From the NCBI GenBank assembly GCA_003695105.1, contig RFIZ01000017.1:1-45060 (forward strand): a stretch of DNA of 45,060 nt, in the 5' to 3' direction. Positions within the stretch are counted from its first letter, which is position 1, and every line of letters starts with the position of its first letter. The notes beneath the pieces were generated by a model. The model did not search any database and was not told the DNA's origin. It was given only the letters and a program-made list of their open reading frames with translations. Made by a program: the position numbers and the translations under genes. Shown here in pieces: positions 35,050 through 43,861 of the stretch. This stretch comes from Fidelibacterota bacterium. Its GTDB lineage: Bacteria > Fidelibacterota > Marinisomatia > Marinisomatales > J089.

Positions 35050-37659
35050 TTATTTCATCAGTATCATCTTTTTCGTCTGGACGAAATCACCGGCGCGCAA
35101 CTGATAGAAATACACTCCGGAAGCTGCCTGGGAACCATTCCATTTCACGGTGTAGGTGCCCGCCTTCTGGACATGATTCACCAGTTGATCCACTTCCTGT
35201 CCCATCAGGTTGTAGATGGTGAGAGTGACCTCTCCCGCCCGGGGAACCACATACTCGATACTGGTGGTCGGGTTAAAGGGGTTCGGGTAGTTGTTCCGCA
35301 GGGCGTACTGTTGCGGCTGGAGCGTTTCATTGCCCGTGGAAAGAGCCACGTCAGTCGTATCTCCGATCCAGGTGTAGGCCCATTCTTCCGGCGTCTGCCA
35401 CTGATGGTCCGTGCTGAACGAGGAGAAACCGACATTTCCTTCCCAACCGGCGCCGTCGTTGTCATGGAAGTACAGGTCGATCGGAACCCGCATGCCATTC
35501 TGAGGATGGAAACGTGGATCACCTCCGGCGGCGGCAATGGCATCCAGGGGTACGCGCACTTCGAAGACGTAGTCCGGATTGAATCCTTCGAAGTAATAGT
35601 CGGCGGAATCCGGAGTGTAGAGGGCGTATCCACCCGGATTATCGAACTGGAAGACCTGTTCATTGGCATACATGATGTAGTCCGGTTCATCGCCCCGCAG
35701 GATGGAGGTGTGTTTGGGACCGCGCCAGTCATAGAGACCGATGAAGAGCTGGAAGGCATCCTGGTCCCACCAGTTTCCGGCGCCAAAGGAATAAACATTA
35801 TCCACAACATCTCCGGCCAGATAGAGATAGTCATCATCGATGGCCATAAATACCGTTCCGGTCAGGTCATTGTCATCATCCACCGATCCCACGGGAACAA
35901 ATCCGTTGGAAGGCGAGATGGTGAAGGGCATGATGCCGCTGCTGTACCATTCGGTCAAATCGCCATCGGCGGCAAAGGAAGCCGGAGGATTGAGGGAAAT
36001 GGTGGGAATGCCCCGGGCCGTATTGGTCACGGGAGAGGCCGAAACGCCCGGCTCACTCACATTGGCAAATTCATCGGCACAGGTCACGGCATAGTAGTAG
36101 GTGAGGTCGGTATCCACCAGTGGATAATTCAACCAGTGGATGACGGTCTGAATATCTTCACCCACACCCGATTCCACCAGTTCCACACCCGGCGCCGACA
36201 CATCGGTGATGGGAGACTGACTGGCATAGACATTATACGTCTCTCCCGATTCTCCGGGTACGTCCTGCCAGATCACCAGGTTGTAGTAGGTGCCTACCAC
36301 GCCGGACACACCCTGAGGCGGAGCCGGAGCTTCCACATCGATGGCCAGCGGCATGGTGGCAATTTCATCCAGATCGATCGTCTGGTTTACGGCCGCGGTA
36401 CTGGCAATCAGCATTTTAAAGAATTTCACCCGGGAAGAGTCCATTTCACCGGGACGCATGCCCGTGCCGTCCCAGCCGCCGCTGAAACGGTCAAAACTGG
36501 ACAGGGGAATTTTGACTTCTTTCCAGGTTCCGTCATAGCCCACTTCCGTTTCGGTCAGGGTGTAGGCGGCTTCGAATTCGGAATCGGGGGTGTCATCAGC
36601 ACCGTCGCCGTCATTATCCACAAAGCCGTCGTCATCCGGATCGGCGAGGACCAGTTTCAGATCGCCAATCCCGGCCGGGGCCTTGATCTTGAACTGGAGA
36701 CTGTCATGGGACCAGCTGTACCAGAGATTCTGGGGCGCATCCAGCGTGAACACCAGCCCGTCCCAGACGGCCCAGTCATTCGGGGGTGTATGCCAGCGAA
36801 GGGCATTGGTATTGGGCGTATAGCCGGCGCCTTCAACGATTTCATAACTGCCGCCGCCCCAGCCGGCCCAGAGGTCGACATTGGAAGGAATAGCCATACT
36901 GTTGAAAAACACCAGCGGTACCGAAGATCCCCCGGTGGCTTCCAGGTCATCCAAAACAATGGTTCCCTGGGAATAGTCCCCTTCACCGGCACCATTGATG
37001 GAGAATTCGATGGAAAAACCTTTGATCTTATCCTTGTCCAGTTGGCCATTGCCCTGTATCCCGGCCCAGCCGGTGTGATTGAACCCTTCGCCGCCCCAGT
37101 AATCGCCGGCCTCGAGGGGTATGGCGATCCGGTGCCAGCCGGGGGCATCATCCAGAATGTAATGGAAGGAATAGTAGTATTCGACTTCATTCACATCGTA
37201 GGTGGCATTTCCGTTGGGGGAATCGCTCACTTCCTGGAGATTGAAGCGTAAATGCGTGCGGGTCGGCAGGGATTGGGGAACGGCATTGTAGTACCAGAAA
37301 GAAATGGTGTCATAGGCCGACAGGTCATAGACACCATTGCTGTCCGGATTCCAGTGCTCCAGTTTGGAATAGCCGCCCCAACTTTCCGTGTTGTGCGCAC
37401 TCCAATCCAGTTGCATGGCTCCCGTACCTTCATGCACCGGGCTGGAGACATAGGTGGGTATCACCCAGCCGTAGGCTGAATCGGCATGATCGCTGGTATT
37501 GTAATGGGCGCCGAAAGTACTGACACAGCAATTCACTGAATCAAACCAGGCCCAGTAATTCGTATCTGCGGGAGCCGAATCGAAGGAATTCCAGACATAT
37601 TGGCTGTATCCAAGCGAGAGCATGAATACGGTAGCCAAGATGGGTAACCTTGATTTCAT
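35050..37659 (-). CDS. Multi-domain carbohydrate-binding secreted protein with T9SS tail
   Basis: An 869-residue exported protein with no recognisable catalytic domain. Signal peptide MKSRLPILATVFMLSLGYSQ. A first beta-sandwich (about 25-240: YDLSAYDTISFWYYNA...GWHRIAIPLEAGDYW...IVLDDLEATG) resembles CBM11/CIA30-type modules. A second similar module (about 248-440) carries an Asp-rich loop DDDGFVDNDGDGADD. Then FN3 (about 448-545), a CBM9/DOMON-like domain (about 560-775: DGDLTEWYSSG...VFMAIDDDYLYLAGDVVDN...FEVRVPLDAI), and a textbook T9SS tail from NNYPNPFNPTTSIEYVVP to YQLRAGDFVQTKKMILMK. It probably tethers polysaccharide to the cell surface (inference). The AAGGAGG site is strong. It lies 23 bp after the symporter gene. 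Confidence 0.85.
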   Translation of the reverse strand: MKSRLPILATVFMLSLGYSQYVWNSFDSAPADTNYWAWFDSVNCCVSTFGAHYNTSDHADSAYGWVIPTYVSSPVHEGTGAMQLDWSAHNTESWGGYSKLEHWNPDSNGVYDLSAYDTISFWYYNAVPQSLPTRTHLRFNLQEVSDSPNGNATYDVNEVEYYYSFHYILDDAPGWHRIAIPLEAGDYWGGEGFNHTGWAGIQGNGQLDKDKIKGFSIEFSINGAGEGDYSQGTIVLDDLEATGGSSVPLVFFNSMAIPSNVDLWAGWGGGSYEIVEGAGYTPNTNALRWHTPPNDWAVWDGLVFTLDAPQNLWYSWSHDSLQFKIKAPAGIGDLKLVLADPDDDGFVDNDGDGADDTPDSEFEAAYTLTETEVGYDGTWKEVKIPLSSFDRFSGGWDGTGMRPGEMDSSRVKFFKMLIASTAAVNQTIDLDEIATMPLAIDVEAPAPPQGVSGVVGTYYNLVIWQDVPGESGETYNVYASQSPITDVSAPGVELVESGVGEDIQTVIHWLNYPLVDTDLTYYYAVTCADEFANVSEPGVSASPVTNTARGIPTISLNPPASFAADGDLTEWYSSGIMPFTISPSNGFVPVGSVDDDNDLTGTVFMAIDDDYLYLAGDVVDNVYSFGAGNWWDQDAFQLFIGLYDWRGPKHTSILRGDEPDYIMYANEQVFQFDNPGGYALYTPDSADYYFEGFNPDYVFEVRVPLDAIAAAGGDPRFHPQNGMRVPIDLYFHDNDGAGWEGNVGFSSFSTDHQWQTPEEWAYTWIGDTTDVALSTGNETLQPQQYALRNNYPNPFNPTTSIEYVVPRAGEVTLTIYNLMGQEVDQLVNHVQKAGTYTVKWNGSQAASGVYFYQLRAGDFVQTKKMILMK

Positions 37660-37682
37660 GTCTTCCTCCTTACGTTAATCAA

Positions 37683-39308
37683 TCAGAAGAATCGGATCCA
37701 TAATCCGATAATGGTTGCGGCCAGGATGACCGAGGCCCAAATGTTTATTTTGGTCCACACGGGGGATTTTTCTCCCATTTTCACCGCCAGTTCGGACTGG
37801 AGATCCTGAGCGGTGGCAAAGGTGAGTCCGGCGATTTGATCGCGGTCCGGTTCTTCACTCATCAGACTGACGACCACCAAAACGATTGTGGACACGAGAA
37901 ACAGGAAGAAAGCAAAATGTAAAAAATTCATGGAAGCATAGCCAGTCATAAATCCGAGATCGACTCCGTTTTTCTTGGAAACGATTTCCAGGATCAGCCG
38001 CAATGCTCCCAGAACGGCGCCAATCACCAGGGAATAGATGGCTCCTTTGCCGTTCACCCGCTTCCAGAACACCCCCAGGATGAAGACCGCCGCGATGGGG
38101 GGACTGATATAAGCTTGAACGCTTTGGAGATAAACGAAGAGCTGGGAAGAAATACTGCTGATGAGCGGGACCCAAAGAATCCCGAAAATGACCAGAACCG
38201 TGGTGGCCAGGCGTCCCACCAGCACCAGTTCCCGTTCGGACGCCTGGGGTTTAAAATGTTTGTAAAAATCCATGGTGAACAGGGTCGAACTGCTGTTGAA
38301 ACAGCTGGCCAGGGAAGACATGAGCGCCGCCAGGAGCGATGCAATGACCATGCCCTTGATGCCGATCGGCAGCAAATGACTGGATACCAGTCGCGGGTAG
38401 GCTTCATCGCCTTTGATGTCCGGAAACATGGCCACCGCAATCAGACCGGGCAGCACCAAAATAAACACCGGCAGAATTTTCAAAAAGCCGGCGAATATGG
38501 CGCCCGACTGGGCATGATTGACATTTTTGGCGCTCAGCACCCGCTGAACAATGAACTGGTCGGTACACCAGTACCAGATGCCCAGGATCGGCGCACCGAA
38601 GATGATGCCCGTCCAGGGAAAGTCCGGATGGTTGGCCGGTTTGAACATACTGAAGAAATCAGCCGGTAATTTGGCCTCCAATCCGCTGAAACCGCCCACT
38701 TCCCGCAACCCCAGGGTGGTCAACAATACGGCACCGAAAATCAGGACCACGGTTTGAATCAACTCGGTATAGATCACGGCGCTGAGTCCGCCGGCAATGG
38801 TATAGAGCCCGGTAATGATCACCAGAATGATGGCCGAGGTGATGATATCCCATCCCAGGATGGTGTGCAGGAGGAGTCCCCCGGCCAGGAGAGTGACAGA
38901 GATTTTGGTCAACACATAGGCCACGATGGAAACGGAGGTAAGGTACATCCGGCTGGAGGCATTGTAGCGTCGTTCCAGAAATTCGGGCATGGTAAACACA
39001 CCCGACTTCAGGTAAAAAGGCACAAACACCCAGGCCAGAATCATGACGATGAAAGCCGCCAGCCATTCAAAATGCCCTACGGCCAGTCCACTGGTTGCCC
39101 CGGAGCCGGCCAACCCGATGAAATGTTCGGAGGAGATGTTGGATGCAAACAGGGAAGCGCCGATCGCCACCCACCCCACATTCCGACCGGCCAGAAAGTA
39201 TTCCGTACTGGTATTTCCCCGTTTGGCGAAATAAAAGCCAATGCCCAGCACCAACAGGAAATAGGCCACAATCACCACACCATCTAAAGGGGCTATGTTT
39301 TGAAACAT
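37683..39308 (-). CDS. Sodium:solute symporter, SGLT-like (sugar uptake)
   Basis: A 541-residue inner-membrane protein of the SSS family with about 14 hydrophobic segments. Signature regions: DGVVIVAYFLLVLGIGFYFAKRG...STEYFLAGRNVGW at the start, GGLSAVIYTELIQTVVLIFGA in the middle, and YWCTDQFIVQRVLSAKNVNHAQSGAI, a stretch typical of the SGLT (Na+/glucose, galactose) branch. In this locus the natural substrate would be glucose or a short glucan released by GH3. It is the first gene of the 18-kb operon, behind a sigma-54-type promoter, with AAGGAGAG before ATG 39308. Identification of the family is firm; sugar identity is inferred. Confidence 0.92.
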   Translation of the reverse strand: MFQNIAPLDGVVIVAYFLLVLGIGFYFAKRGNTSTEYFLAGRNVGWVAIGASLFASNISSEHFIGLAGSGATSGLAVGHFEWLAAFIVMILAWVFVPFYLKSGVFTMPEFLERRYNASSRMYLTSVSIVAYVLTKISVTLLAGGLLLHTILGWDIITSAIILVIITGLYTIAGGLSAVIYTELIQTVVLIFGAVLLTTLGLREVGGFSGLEAKLPADFFSMFKPANHPDFPWTGIIFGAPILGIWYWCTDQFIVQRVLSAKNVNHAQSGAIFAGFLKILPVFILVLPGLIAVAMFPDIKGDEAYPRLVSSHLLPIGIKGMVIASLLAALMSSLASCFNSSSTLFTMDFYKHFKPQASERELVLVGRLATTVLVIFGILWVPLISSISSQLFVYLQSVQAYISPPIAAVFILGVFWKRVNGKGAIYSLVIGAVLGALRLILEIVSKKNGVDLGFMTGYASMNFLHFAFFLFLVSTIVLVVVSLMSEEPDRDQIAGLTFATAQDLQSELAVKMGEKSPVWTKINIWASVILAATIIGLWIRFF

Positions 39309-39355
39309 GAATGCTCTCCTTCTTACCTCTGCTCGTACTTCATCTCCCCGTCAGA

Positions 39356-39372
39356 AGCAAACATCAAGCCAA
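39356..39372 (-). promoter_or_regulatory. Sigma-54 (-24/-12) promoter of the beta-glucan operon
   Basis: On the minus strand TTGGCTTGATGTTTGCT: GG at 39370-39369 and GC at 39358-39357, exactly 10 bases between them as sigma-54 requires, in the form TTGGC-N8-TTGC. Transcription would start near 39345, about 37 bases before the symporter ATG. Confidence 0.75.
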
Positions 39373-39426
39373 AAGGAGTTTGGTCTCCGATCTGATGCTG
39401 CTCTCTCCCTTTTCCCGACAAGAACC

Positions 39427-39456
39427 ACCGGCGGGAAGCAGGCGGAGGCCGCCGGT
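39427..39456 (-). terminator. GC-rich inverted repeat between operator and promoter
   Basis: Perfect 8-bp arms ACCGGCGG (39427-39434) and CCGCCGGT (39449-39456), loop 14 nt. It may terminate transcripts from the regulator operon before they reach the symporter; there is no T-tract. Confidence 0.4.
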
Positions 39457-39471
39457 CCTTTCAGGCGGAAT

Positions 39472-39486
39472 TTATCATTTTGATAA
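39472..39486. promoter_or_regulatory. Candidate activator-binding site (UAS), symporter side
   Basis: TTATCATTTTGATAA, an inverted repeat of TTATCA/TGATAA. It differs by one base from the repeat at 43752-43766. Its centre lies 109 bp upstream of the -24 element of the symporter promoter, a typical enhancer distance for an NtrC-family activator. Confidence 0.7.
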
Positions 39487-39508
39487 TAACCGTTATAGAA
39501 ACGATAAG

Positions 39509-40945
39509 CTACTTCAGGGACAAATCTTTACACATGCGATGAAAATTGGAGGGAGCCAGGTTCAGTTTCTGAGCTGCTTCTGCGTCCGTCCGGCACTGGG
39601 AACGGACGTAGCGAAAATACGCCCGCCTGAATTTTCGGTCGGCTTCCTTCCAGGGCAGGATCTCCGCCGATTTCAGCAGTCCTCCGAAATCCGGATCAGG
39701 GGTTGATTTGGTCAGGGTGAGCACCCGCCGGACATCCTCTTCCCGAATGGTATCCGGAGCGATGATGATCAGGCGCTGGGCGATGTTTTTCAATTGACGC
39801 ACATTGCCGGGCCAGTCGTGTGTACTCAAGAGATCCAGCGCGCTCTGGCCCACTCGCGGCGGAATACGATTTTCTTCCCCGGCGAAATGATGGAGAAAAT
39901 AGGTCAACAACTCCGGAATGTCCTCCCGGTGTTCCCGGAGAGGAGGAGTCTTGATTTGCAAAATGTTCAGCCGATAAAACAGGTCTTCCCGGAACTGACC
40001 TTTGGCTACCCGTTTCCGAATATTCCGGTTGGTGGCGGCCAAAACCCGCAGGGAGACACGATAGGATTTGTTCCGGCCGATTTTATCGATTTCACCGGTT
40101 TCCAGAACCCGGAGCAGTTTGGCCTGGGCCGGAAGGGGTAGTTCGCAGATTTCATCCAGAAAAATTGTTCCGCCGTTGGCCTGTTCAAACAATCCTTTCT
40201 TGCCATCCCGGGCGCCGGTGAACGATCCCCGGACGAAGCCGAACAGTTCGCTCTCGATCAAATCCTTGGGAATGGCAGCACAGTTCACCGGAACGAAATT
40301 TTCATACTTGCGGGGGCTGTTGTAATGGAGGTGCAAGGCCACCAGTTCCTTTCCGGTTCCGCTTTCCCCGGTGATCAGCACATTGGCGGAGGCATGAGCG
40401 TACCGGGCGATGGCTTCCCGCAGATCGATCATCACGGACGATTGTCCCAGGAGGGGACGATCCTGGAGGATGGTCACAATCTTCCGATCGAATTTTCCCT
40501 GGGAGCGCCGCAGGCGTAATTCGGATTGACGCTGATTGTAGGCGTTCAGAATCAGCAGATTGAAATCGGTGGGTTGATAAATATAGTCTTCGATGTCGGC
40601 CGGATATTTGGTCCCGAACCAGTAGGCCCCCGTCTGAATCAGTTCGTTGGCAAACTGGATATTGCTTTTGTTGATCGTGCGTTTGGTGATGATAATGATC
40701 TTCAGGGTGGGATCGATGGCATGGATTTCCCGGATCAGGGCTTCCCCATACAATCCTCCGGAAATCTGGTAGTCCATTATGATGACATCACAGGCATGGT
40801 TCCGCTCCCGGAGAAATTCCAGGGCATCTTTCCCGTTGGAGACCACCGTTTCGACGGTGATGGTATCCCGGAACGGTTCTACGGTCCGCAAGATGCGTTG
40901 CACATCGTATTCTTCATCCTCGATGACCAAAACTTTAATTTCCAT
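39509..40945 (-). CDS. NtrC-family sigma-54-dependent response regulator
   Basis: A 478-residue activator. The receiver domain (1-130) has acidic pocket E9/D10, phospho-acceptor Asp58 in IIMDYQ and the T-K pair in IIIITKRT. The AAA+ domain has Walker A GESGTGKE (about 188), the sigma-54 contact loop GSFTGA in place of GAFTGA (about 240), Walker B TIFLDEICELP (about 263), and R-finger region FREDLFYRLNILQIKTPPLREHREDI. A short Fis-like HTH (DAEAAQKLNLAPSNFHRMCKDL) ends the protein. ATG 40945 is preferred over 40957 because GAGGAACGTG lies just before it; it overlaps the kinase gene by 11 bp. The likely targets are the two paired operators and sigma-54 promoters nearby. Confidence 0.95.
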   Translation of the reverse strand: MEIKVLVIEDEEYDVQRILRTVEPFRDTITVETVVSNGKDALEFLRERNHACDVIIMDYQISGGLYGEALIREIHAIDPTLKIIIITKRTINKSNIQFANELIQTGAYWFGTKYPADIEDYIYQPTDFNLLILNAYNQRQSELRLRRSQGKFDRKIVTILQDRPLLGQSSVMIDLREAIARYAHASANVLITGESGTGKELVALHLHYNSPRKYENFVPVNCAAIPKDLIESELFGFVRGSFTGARDGKKGLFEQANGGTIFLDEICELPLPAQAKLLRVLETGEIDKIGRNKSYRVSLRVLAATNRNIRKRVAKGQFREDLFYRLNILQIKTPPLREHREDIPELLTYFLHHFAGEENRIPPRVGQSALDLLSTHDWPGNVRQLKNIAQRLIIIAPDTIREEDVRRVLTLTKSTPDPDFGGLLKSAEILPWKEADRKFRRAYFRYVRSQCRTDAEAAQKLNLAPSNFHRMCKDLSLK

Positions 40946-42413
40946 CACGTTCCTCATAGGTTACATCGGTCAGGGTGATATGGAATCGGGCACCTCCCTC
41001 CGATAAATTTTCCGCTTCCAGGCGCCATCCGCAGCGTCGGGAATACTCATAGGCAATGTAACAACCGTACCCGGCCGTTTGCTTGTCCGCTTTGGTGGTT
41101 TCGTGTTCCTGAAACACCACCTGCCGCCCCCCCTTCCATTGGAGCAGATACTCCGGAAATCCCCGGCCGTCATCACGGATGAAGATCTCTCCCTGACCGG
41201 TGTCGGACTGGAAATGGGTCTGAATCACGATTCGCAGGGTACGGTCCGGATTGTGGTCGATACTGTTTTGAATCAAGGGTTCCAGAATACCCCAGATCAC
41301 ATATTCGTTCACCGGCACGATGAGCGGTTTTTCCGTCAGGTCCAAATCGATGGACAATTCCCGATTGGGCCGGGACACCCGGAGAAAAATCGCCTCCACC
41401 AGAAAGCGGATCACTTCATTGACGTCCGTGTGAAACAAGGGGCCGCGAATGATTTCCATGGGAGGTTCCACCGATTTCATATCGTAAATCACCCGGGCAA
41501 TGAAATTGGCATATTTCGTGATCCGGTATCGGATCTTGTCCAGATTGTCCGCCCTAAGCAGGCGCAGATCTTCCTTCACGAAACCCATGATTTTTTCGGC
41601 TTTGTGGTGGGCGTGATAGATCCGTTGGGTGAAATGCGCTTCTTTCTGGTGTTCGATCTGGGTTCGCAATTGGCGTTCCCGTTCCCGAAAGAGGGCTTCC
41701 TGGGCCCGGTCCCGTTCCTGAACCGAATAGTTGGAGATGTACAGCATGGCCAGAAGTCCCATCAGGACCAAGGCGGAAAAAAGGCCGGCCACTTCGTCAT
41801 AGGAAAAGTTGATCTGCCGGGTGATTTCACTCATGTCCGGCGCAATCCGCATATAAATTGCGCCCCGGAATTCCCCCTGGGGTACGAAGGGGACCAGTAC
41901 ATGAAAAGTAAATTCCTTTTCCAGCAGACTGTACAGGCGCTCTTCGGCTTTGACCCGATCGTAATACAATCGGTACAGGCGCAGGGCATCGGGATGGGCC
42001 CCGTGGGCCGATTCGTCATATTGTCCCCGGAAAAAATATTCGTATACAGCCTGCCCGTCGTCGAACTGGAGCACCCGACCCCTGGCCGGCATGAGAATCA
42101 CAATCTCCTCCACGTTCTTCTGGAGGGATTGTTGACTCAACATGATATTGAACTTCTGAATGACGGCTCGTTCTTCCACGGAACTGGCCGGGGGCTGGGC
42201 CAGACTCTGTTCCAGTAACAGTTCGATTGAGGTGGCCGTCAGATCAGCAATCCGTTCCACCGAATCCCGACGATATACATCCAGCGTCTGGGAAAGGAGA
42301 TTGGAGGTGGAAGTGGAATGAATGAAAGAAATAAAGATCTGGGAAAACACCAGTACGATGAACAATATCATCAGATGTTTGGTTTCGAAACGGAACGGGG
42401 GCCTGCGGGTCAC
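40935..42413 (-). CDS. Membrane sensor histidine kinase
   Basis: A 492-residue kinase. TM1 is about 13-31, a periplasmic sensor domain about 32-207, TM2 about 208-230, then a short coiled coil (QERDRAQEALFRERERQLRTQIEHQKE). The phospho-acceptor region is non-classical (QRIYHAHHKAEKIMGFVKEDL, about 262-282), without the usual S-H-E-L-R-T-P. The HATPase has N-box EPLIQNSIDHN (about 377), G1 DDGRGFP (about 414) and G2 GYGCYIAYEYSRR. It overlaps the sugar-binding protein gene upstream (ATGA) and the regulator downstream. The neighbour suggests that its periplasmic domain reads the sugar-loaded binding protein rather than sugar directly (inference). Confidence 0.93.
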   Translation of the reverse strand: MTRRPPFRFETKHLMILFIVLVFSQIFISFIHSTSTSNLLSQTLDVYRRDSVERIADLTATSIELLLEQSLAQPPASSVEERAVIQKFNIMLSQQSLQKNVEEIVILMPARGRVLQFDDGQAVYEYFFRGQYDESAHGAHPDALRLYRLYYDRVKAEERLYSLLEKEFTFHVLVPFVPQGEFRGAIYMRIAPDMSEITRQINFSYDEVAGLFSALVLMGLLAMLYISNYSVQERDRAQEALFRERERQLRTQIEHQKEAHFTQRIYHAHHKAEKIMGFVKEDLRLLRADNLDKIRYRITKYANFIARVIYDMKSVEPPMEIIRGPLFHTDVNEVIRFLVEAIFLRVSRPNRELSIDLDLTEKPLIVPVNEYVIWGILEPLIQNSIDHNPDRTLRIVIQTHFQSDTGQGEIFIRDDGRGFPEYLLQWKGGRQVVFQEHETTKADKQTAGYGCYIAYEYSRRCGWRLEAENLSEGGARFHITLTDVTYEERDGN

Positions 42414-43741
42414 GGCTGCCGTTCTCCCAGCAGGCGCCGGATTTCTTGTTCCATGGCCGACAGGGTGGAATCCACGTCTGCATTCCGACGGATGGTTTCA
42501 TTCAGGGCTTCTGACAGGACATCAGAAATCCGGGTGTAATTGACATGGGCGGGGCGATGAATCCCCTGGCGTAACAGTTGTTTGAGAAAGGCAATCCGGT
42601 CCGGATGAGAGAGACCGGCCTCCGGTTCGTACAATTCCGTCCGGACCGGTAAATAGTGGCCCGCTTCATAGAGAATCTGCTGAGAGTTCAGGGACAGCAG
42701 GTAACGAATGAAGGTAATGGCTTCCTCCTTGTGTTCGGAGAACCGGGAAACCATCAGGTTCCAGCCACCAAACACCGACGCCGGAGCCTCTCCGGCAAAG
42801 TGAGGCAGGGGCGCCAGACCCAGCCGGTTTACCTTACGGGCGGCGGAACCCAGGTAAGAAGTGTCCTGGGTCATACTGGGCCAACCCCGGATCAGGGGAA
42901 GATCGTGTTGCAATCCATAGAGATAACTCTCATTTTCATTAAAATGGGTCACTTCTTCCGGCACGGCGTGGTAGCGATGAACCAGATCCACCAGTAACTG
43001 ACAGGCGGCTTCCGCTCTGGGATCGGTGAGACGAAAGGCCCGGGAGGTGATGAGGTCTCCGCCGGCGGCTCCCATGACTTCCAGATAGTTACAGATCAAC
43101 CCTTCATAACCCGCCGCCTGCAGGGATAGCACCGGTTGTCCGGGATAGTATTTTCGCTGAAAATCAAGTAACTCCTGCCAGGTCAGGGACCGTTGAATTT
43201 TGCGCTCCCATTCGGCCCCGTCAGGCAGGGCTGAAATCAAATCCTTCCGATAGAACAGTACCCCGATATCGAGGTAGAGCGGGAGAGCCACCAGATCGCC
43301 TTCGTAGTAGCACGTTTCCAGGCCGTACCCTACCACGTTCCGTAATGTATCCGGAGGGAAATAAGGTTCCAGGCGTTCCCCCCAGCGGGCAAAGCGGGAC
43401 ACCCAGATCTGATCGACTGCAAAGACATCAATCTGGCTGTTTCCACTCCGGAGAGAGCGGGCCAGCAACTCCTTCCGTTCATTGGTGGTGAACCGGGTAA
43501 ACGGGAGATCGATCGGGACCACTTCGATCCGGCCGGCGTAGTCCCGGTTGAACCGGTCGATGATTTCCTGATGAGCGGGGGAAATATTGTCGGCGTAATA
43601 GATCCGCACCTGGCGGCGGTCCGATCGCAGGGCGGTCAAACGCTGGGGCAGGAGATTGATGCCAAAGATGATGACGATCGTCACGCCGATGACGGCAATA
43701 ATCCACAGGATCGCCGACCGGGACAGGGCTTGTCTGCTCAT
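42410..43741 (-). CDS. Membrane-anchored extracellular sugar-binding protein (family 1), sensory
   Basis: A 443-residue periplasmic-binding-protein fold of the ABC sugar-binding family 1: VRIYYADNISPAHQEIIDRFNRDY...DVFAVDQIWVSRFARWG...LVALPLYLDIGVLFYRKDLI...SLTWQELLDFQRKY...VFGGWNLMVSRFSEHKEEAITFIRYLLS. The N-terminal segment (about 10-31) is a hydrophobic helix without lipobox or clear cleavage site, so it is probably a membrane anchor. No ABC permease or ATPase gene is present. Instead it opens an operon with the kinase and sigma-54 regulator, so it is better read as the sensor of a three-component system. The paired operator lies only 10 bp before its ATG, and no clear Shine-Dalgarno is seen. 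Confidence 0.88.
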   Translation of the reverse strand: MSRQALSRSAILWIIAVIGVTIVIIFGINLLPQRLTALRSDRRQVRIYYADNISPAHQEIIDRFNRDYAGRIEVVPIDLPFTRFTTNERKELLARSLRSGNSQIDVFAVDQIWVSRFARWGERLEPYFPPDTLRNVVGYGLETCYYEGDLVALPLYLDIGVLFYRKDLISALPDGAEWERKIQRSLTWQELLDFQRKYYPGQPVLSLQAAGYEGLICNYLEVMGAAGGDLITSRAFRLTDPRAEAACQLLVDLVHRYHAVPEEVTHFNENESYLYGLQHDLPLIRGWPSMTQDTSYLGSAARKVNRLGLAPLPHFAGEAPASVFGGWNLMVSRFSEHKEEAITFIRYLLSLNSQQILYEAGHYLPVRTELYEPEAGLSHPDRIAFLKQLLRQGIHRPAHVNYTRISDVLSEALNETIRRNADVDSTLSAMEQEIRRLLGERQP

Positions 43742-43751
43742 GAACGGTCTT

Positions 43752-43766
43752 TTATCAATTTGATAA
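43752..43766. promoter_or_regulatory. Candidate activator-binding site (UAS), GH3/SBP intergenic
   Basis: TTATCAATTTGATAA is a perfect inverted repeat (7-bp arms, one central base). Its centre is 105 bp upstream of the -24 element of the GH3 promoter and 10 bp from its edge to the sugar-binding-protein ATG on the other strand, so it could also limit expression of the sensor operon. Confidence 0.75.
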
Positions 43767-43861
43767 TCTTCCTCTCATTCCACGGGATAATTTAGGAGAC
43801 AAAGGCCATATCGGGTTATGAATTCTCGTCGTAGTAAGCCTGGCGGGGACCCGGCTCTGGT

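Noticed and set aside
32933..37251. Two plus-strand frames of 684 and 692 residues
   Set aside because: They mirror the TonB receptor and the CBM protein on the opposite strand and show no signal peptide, domain or ribosome site.
42410..43741. Binding protein as part of an ABC sugar importer
   Set aside because: No permease or ATPase gene is near, it is coupled to a kinase and regulator, and it has a membrane anchor rather than a lipobox.
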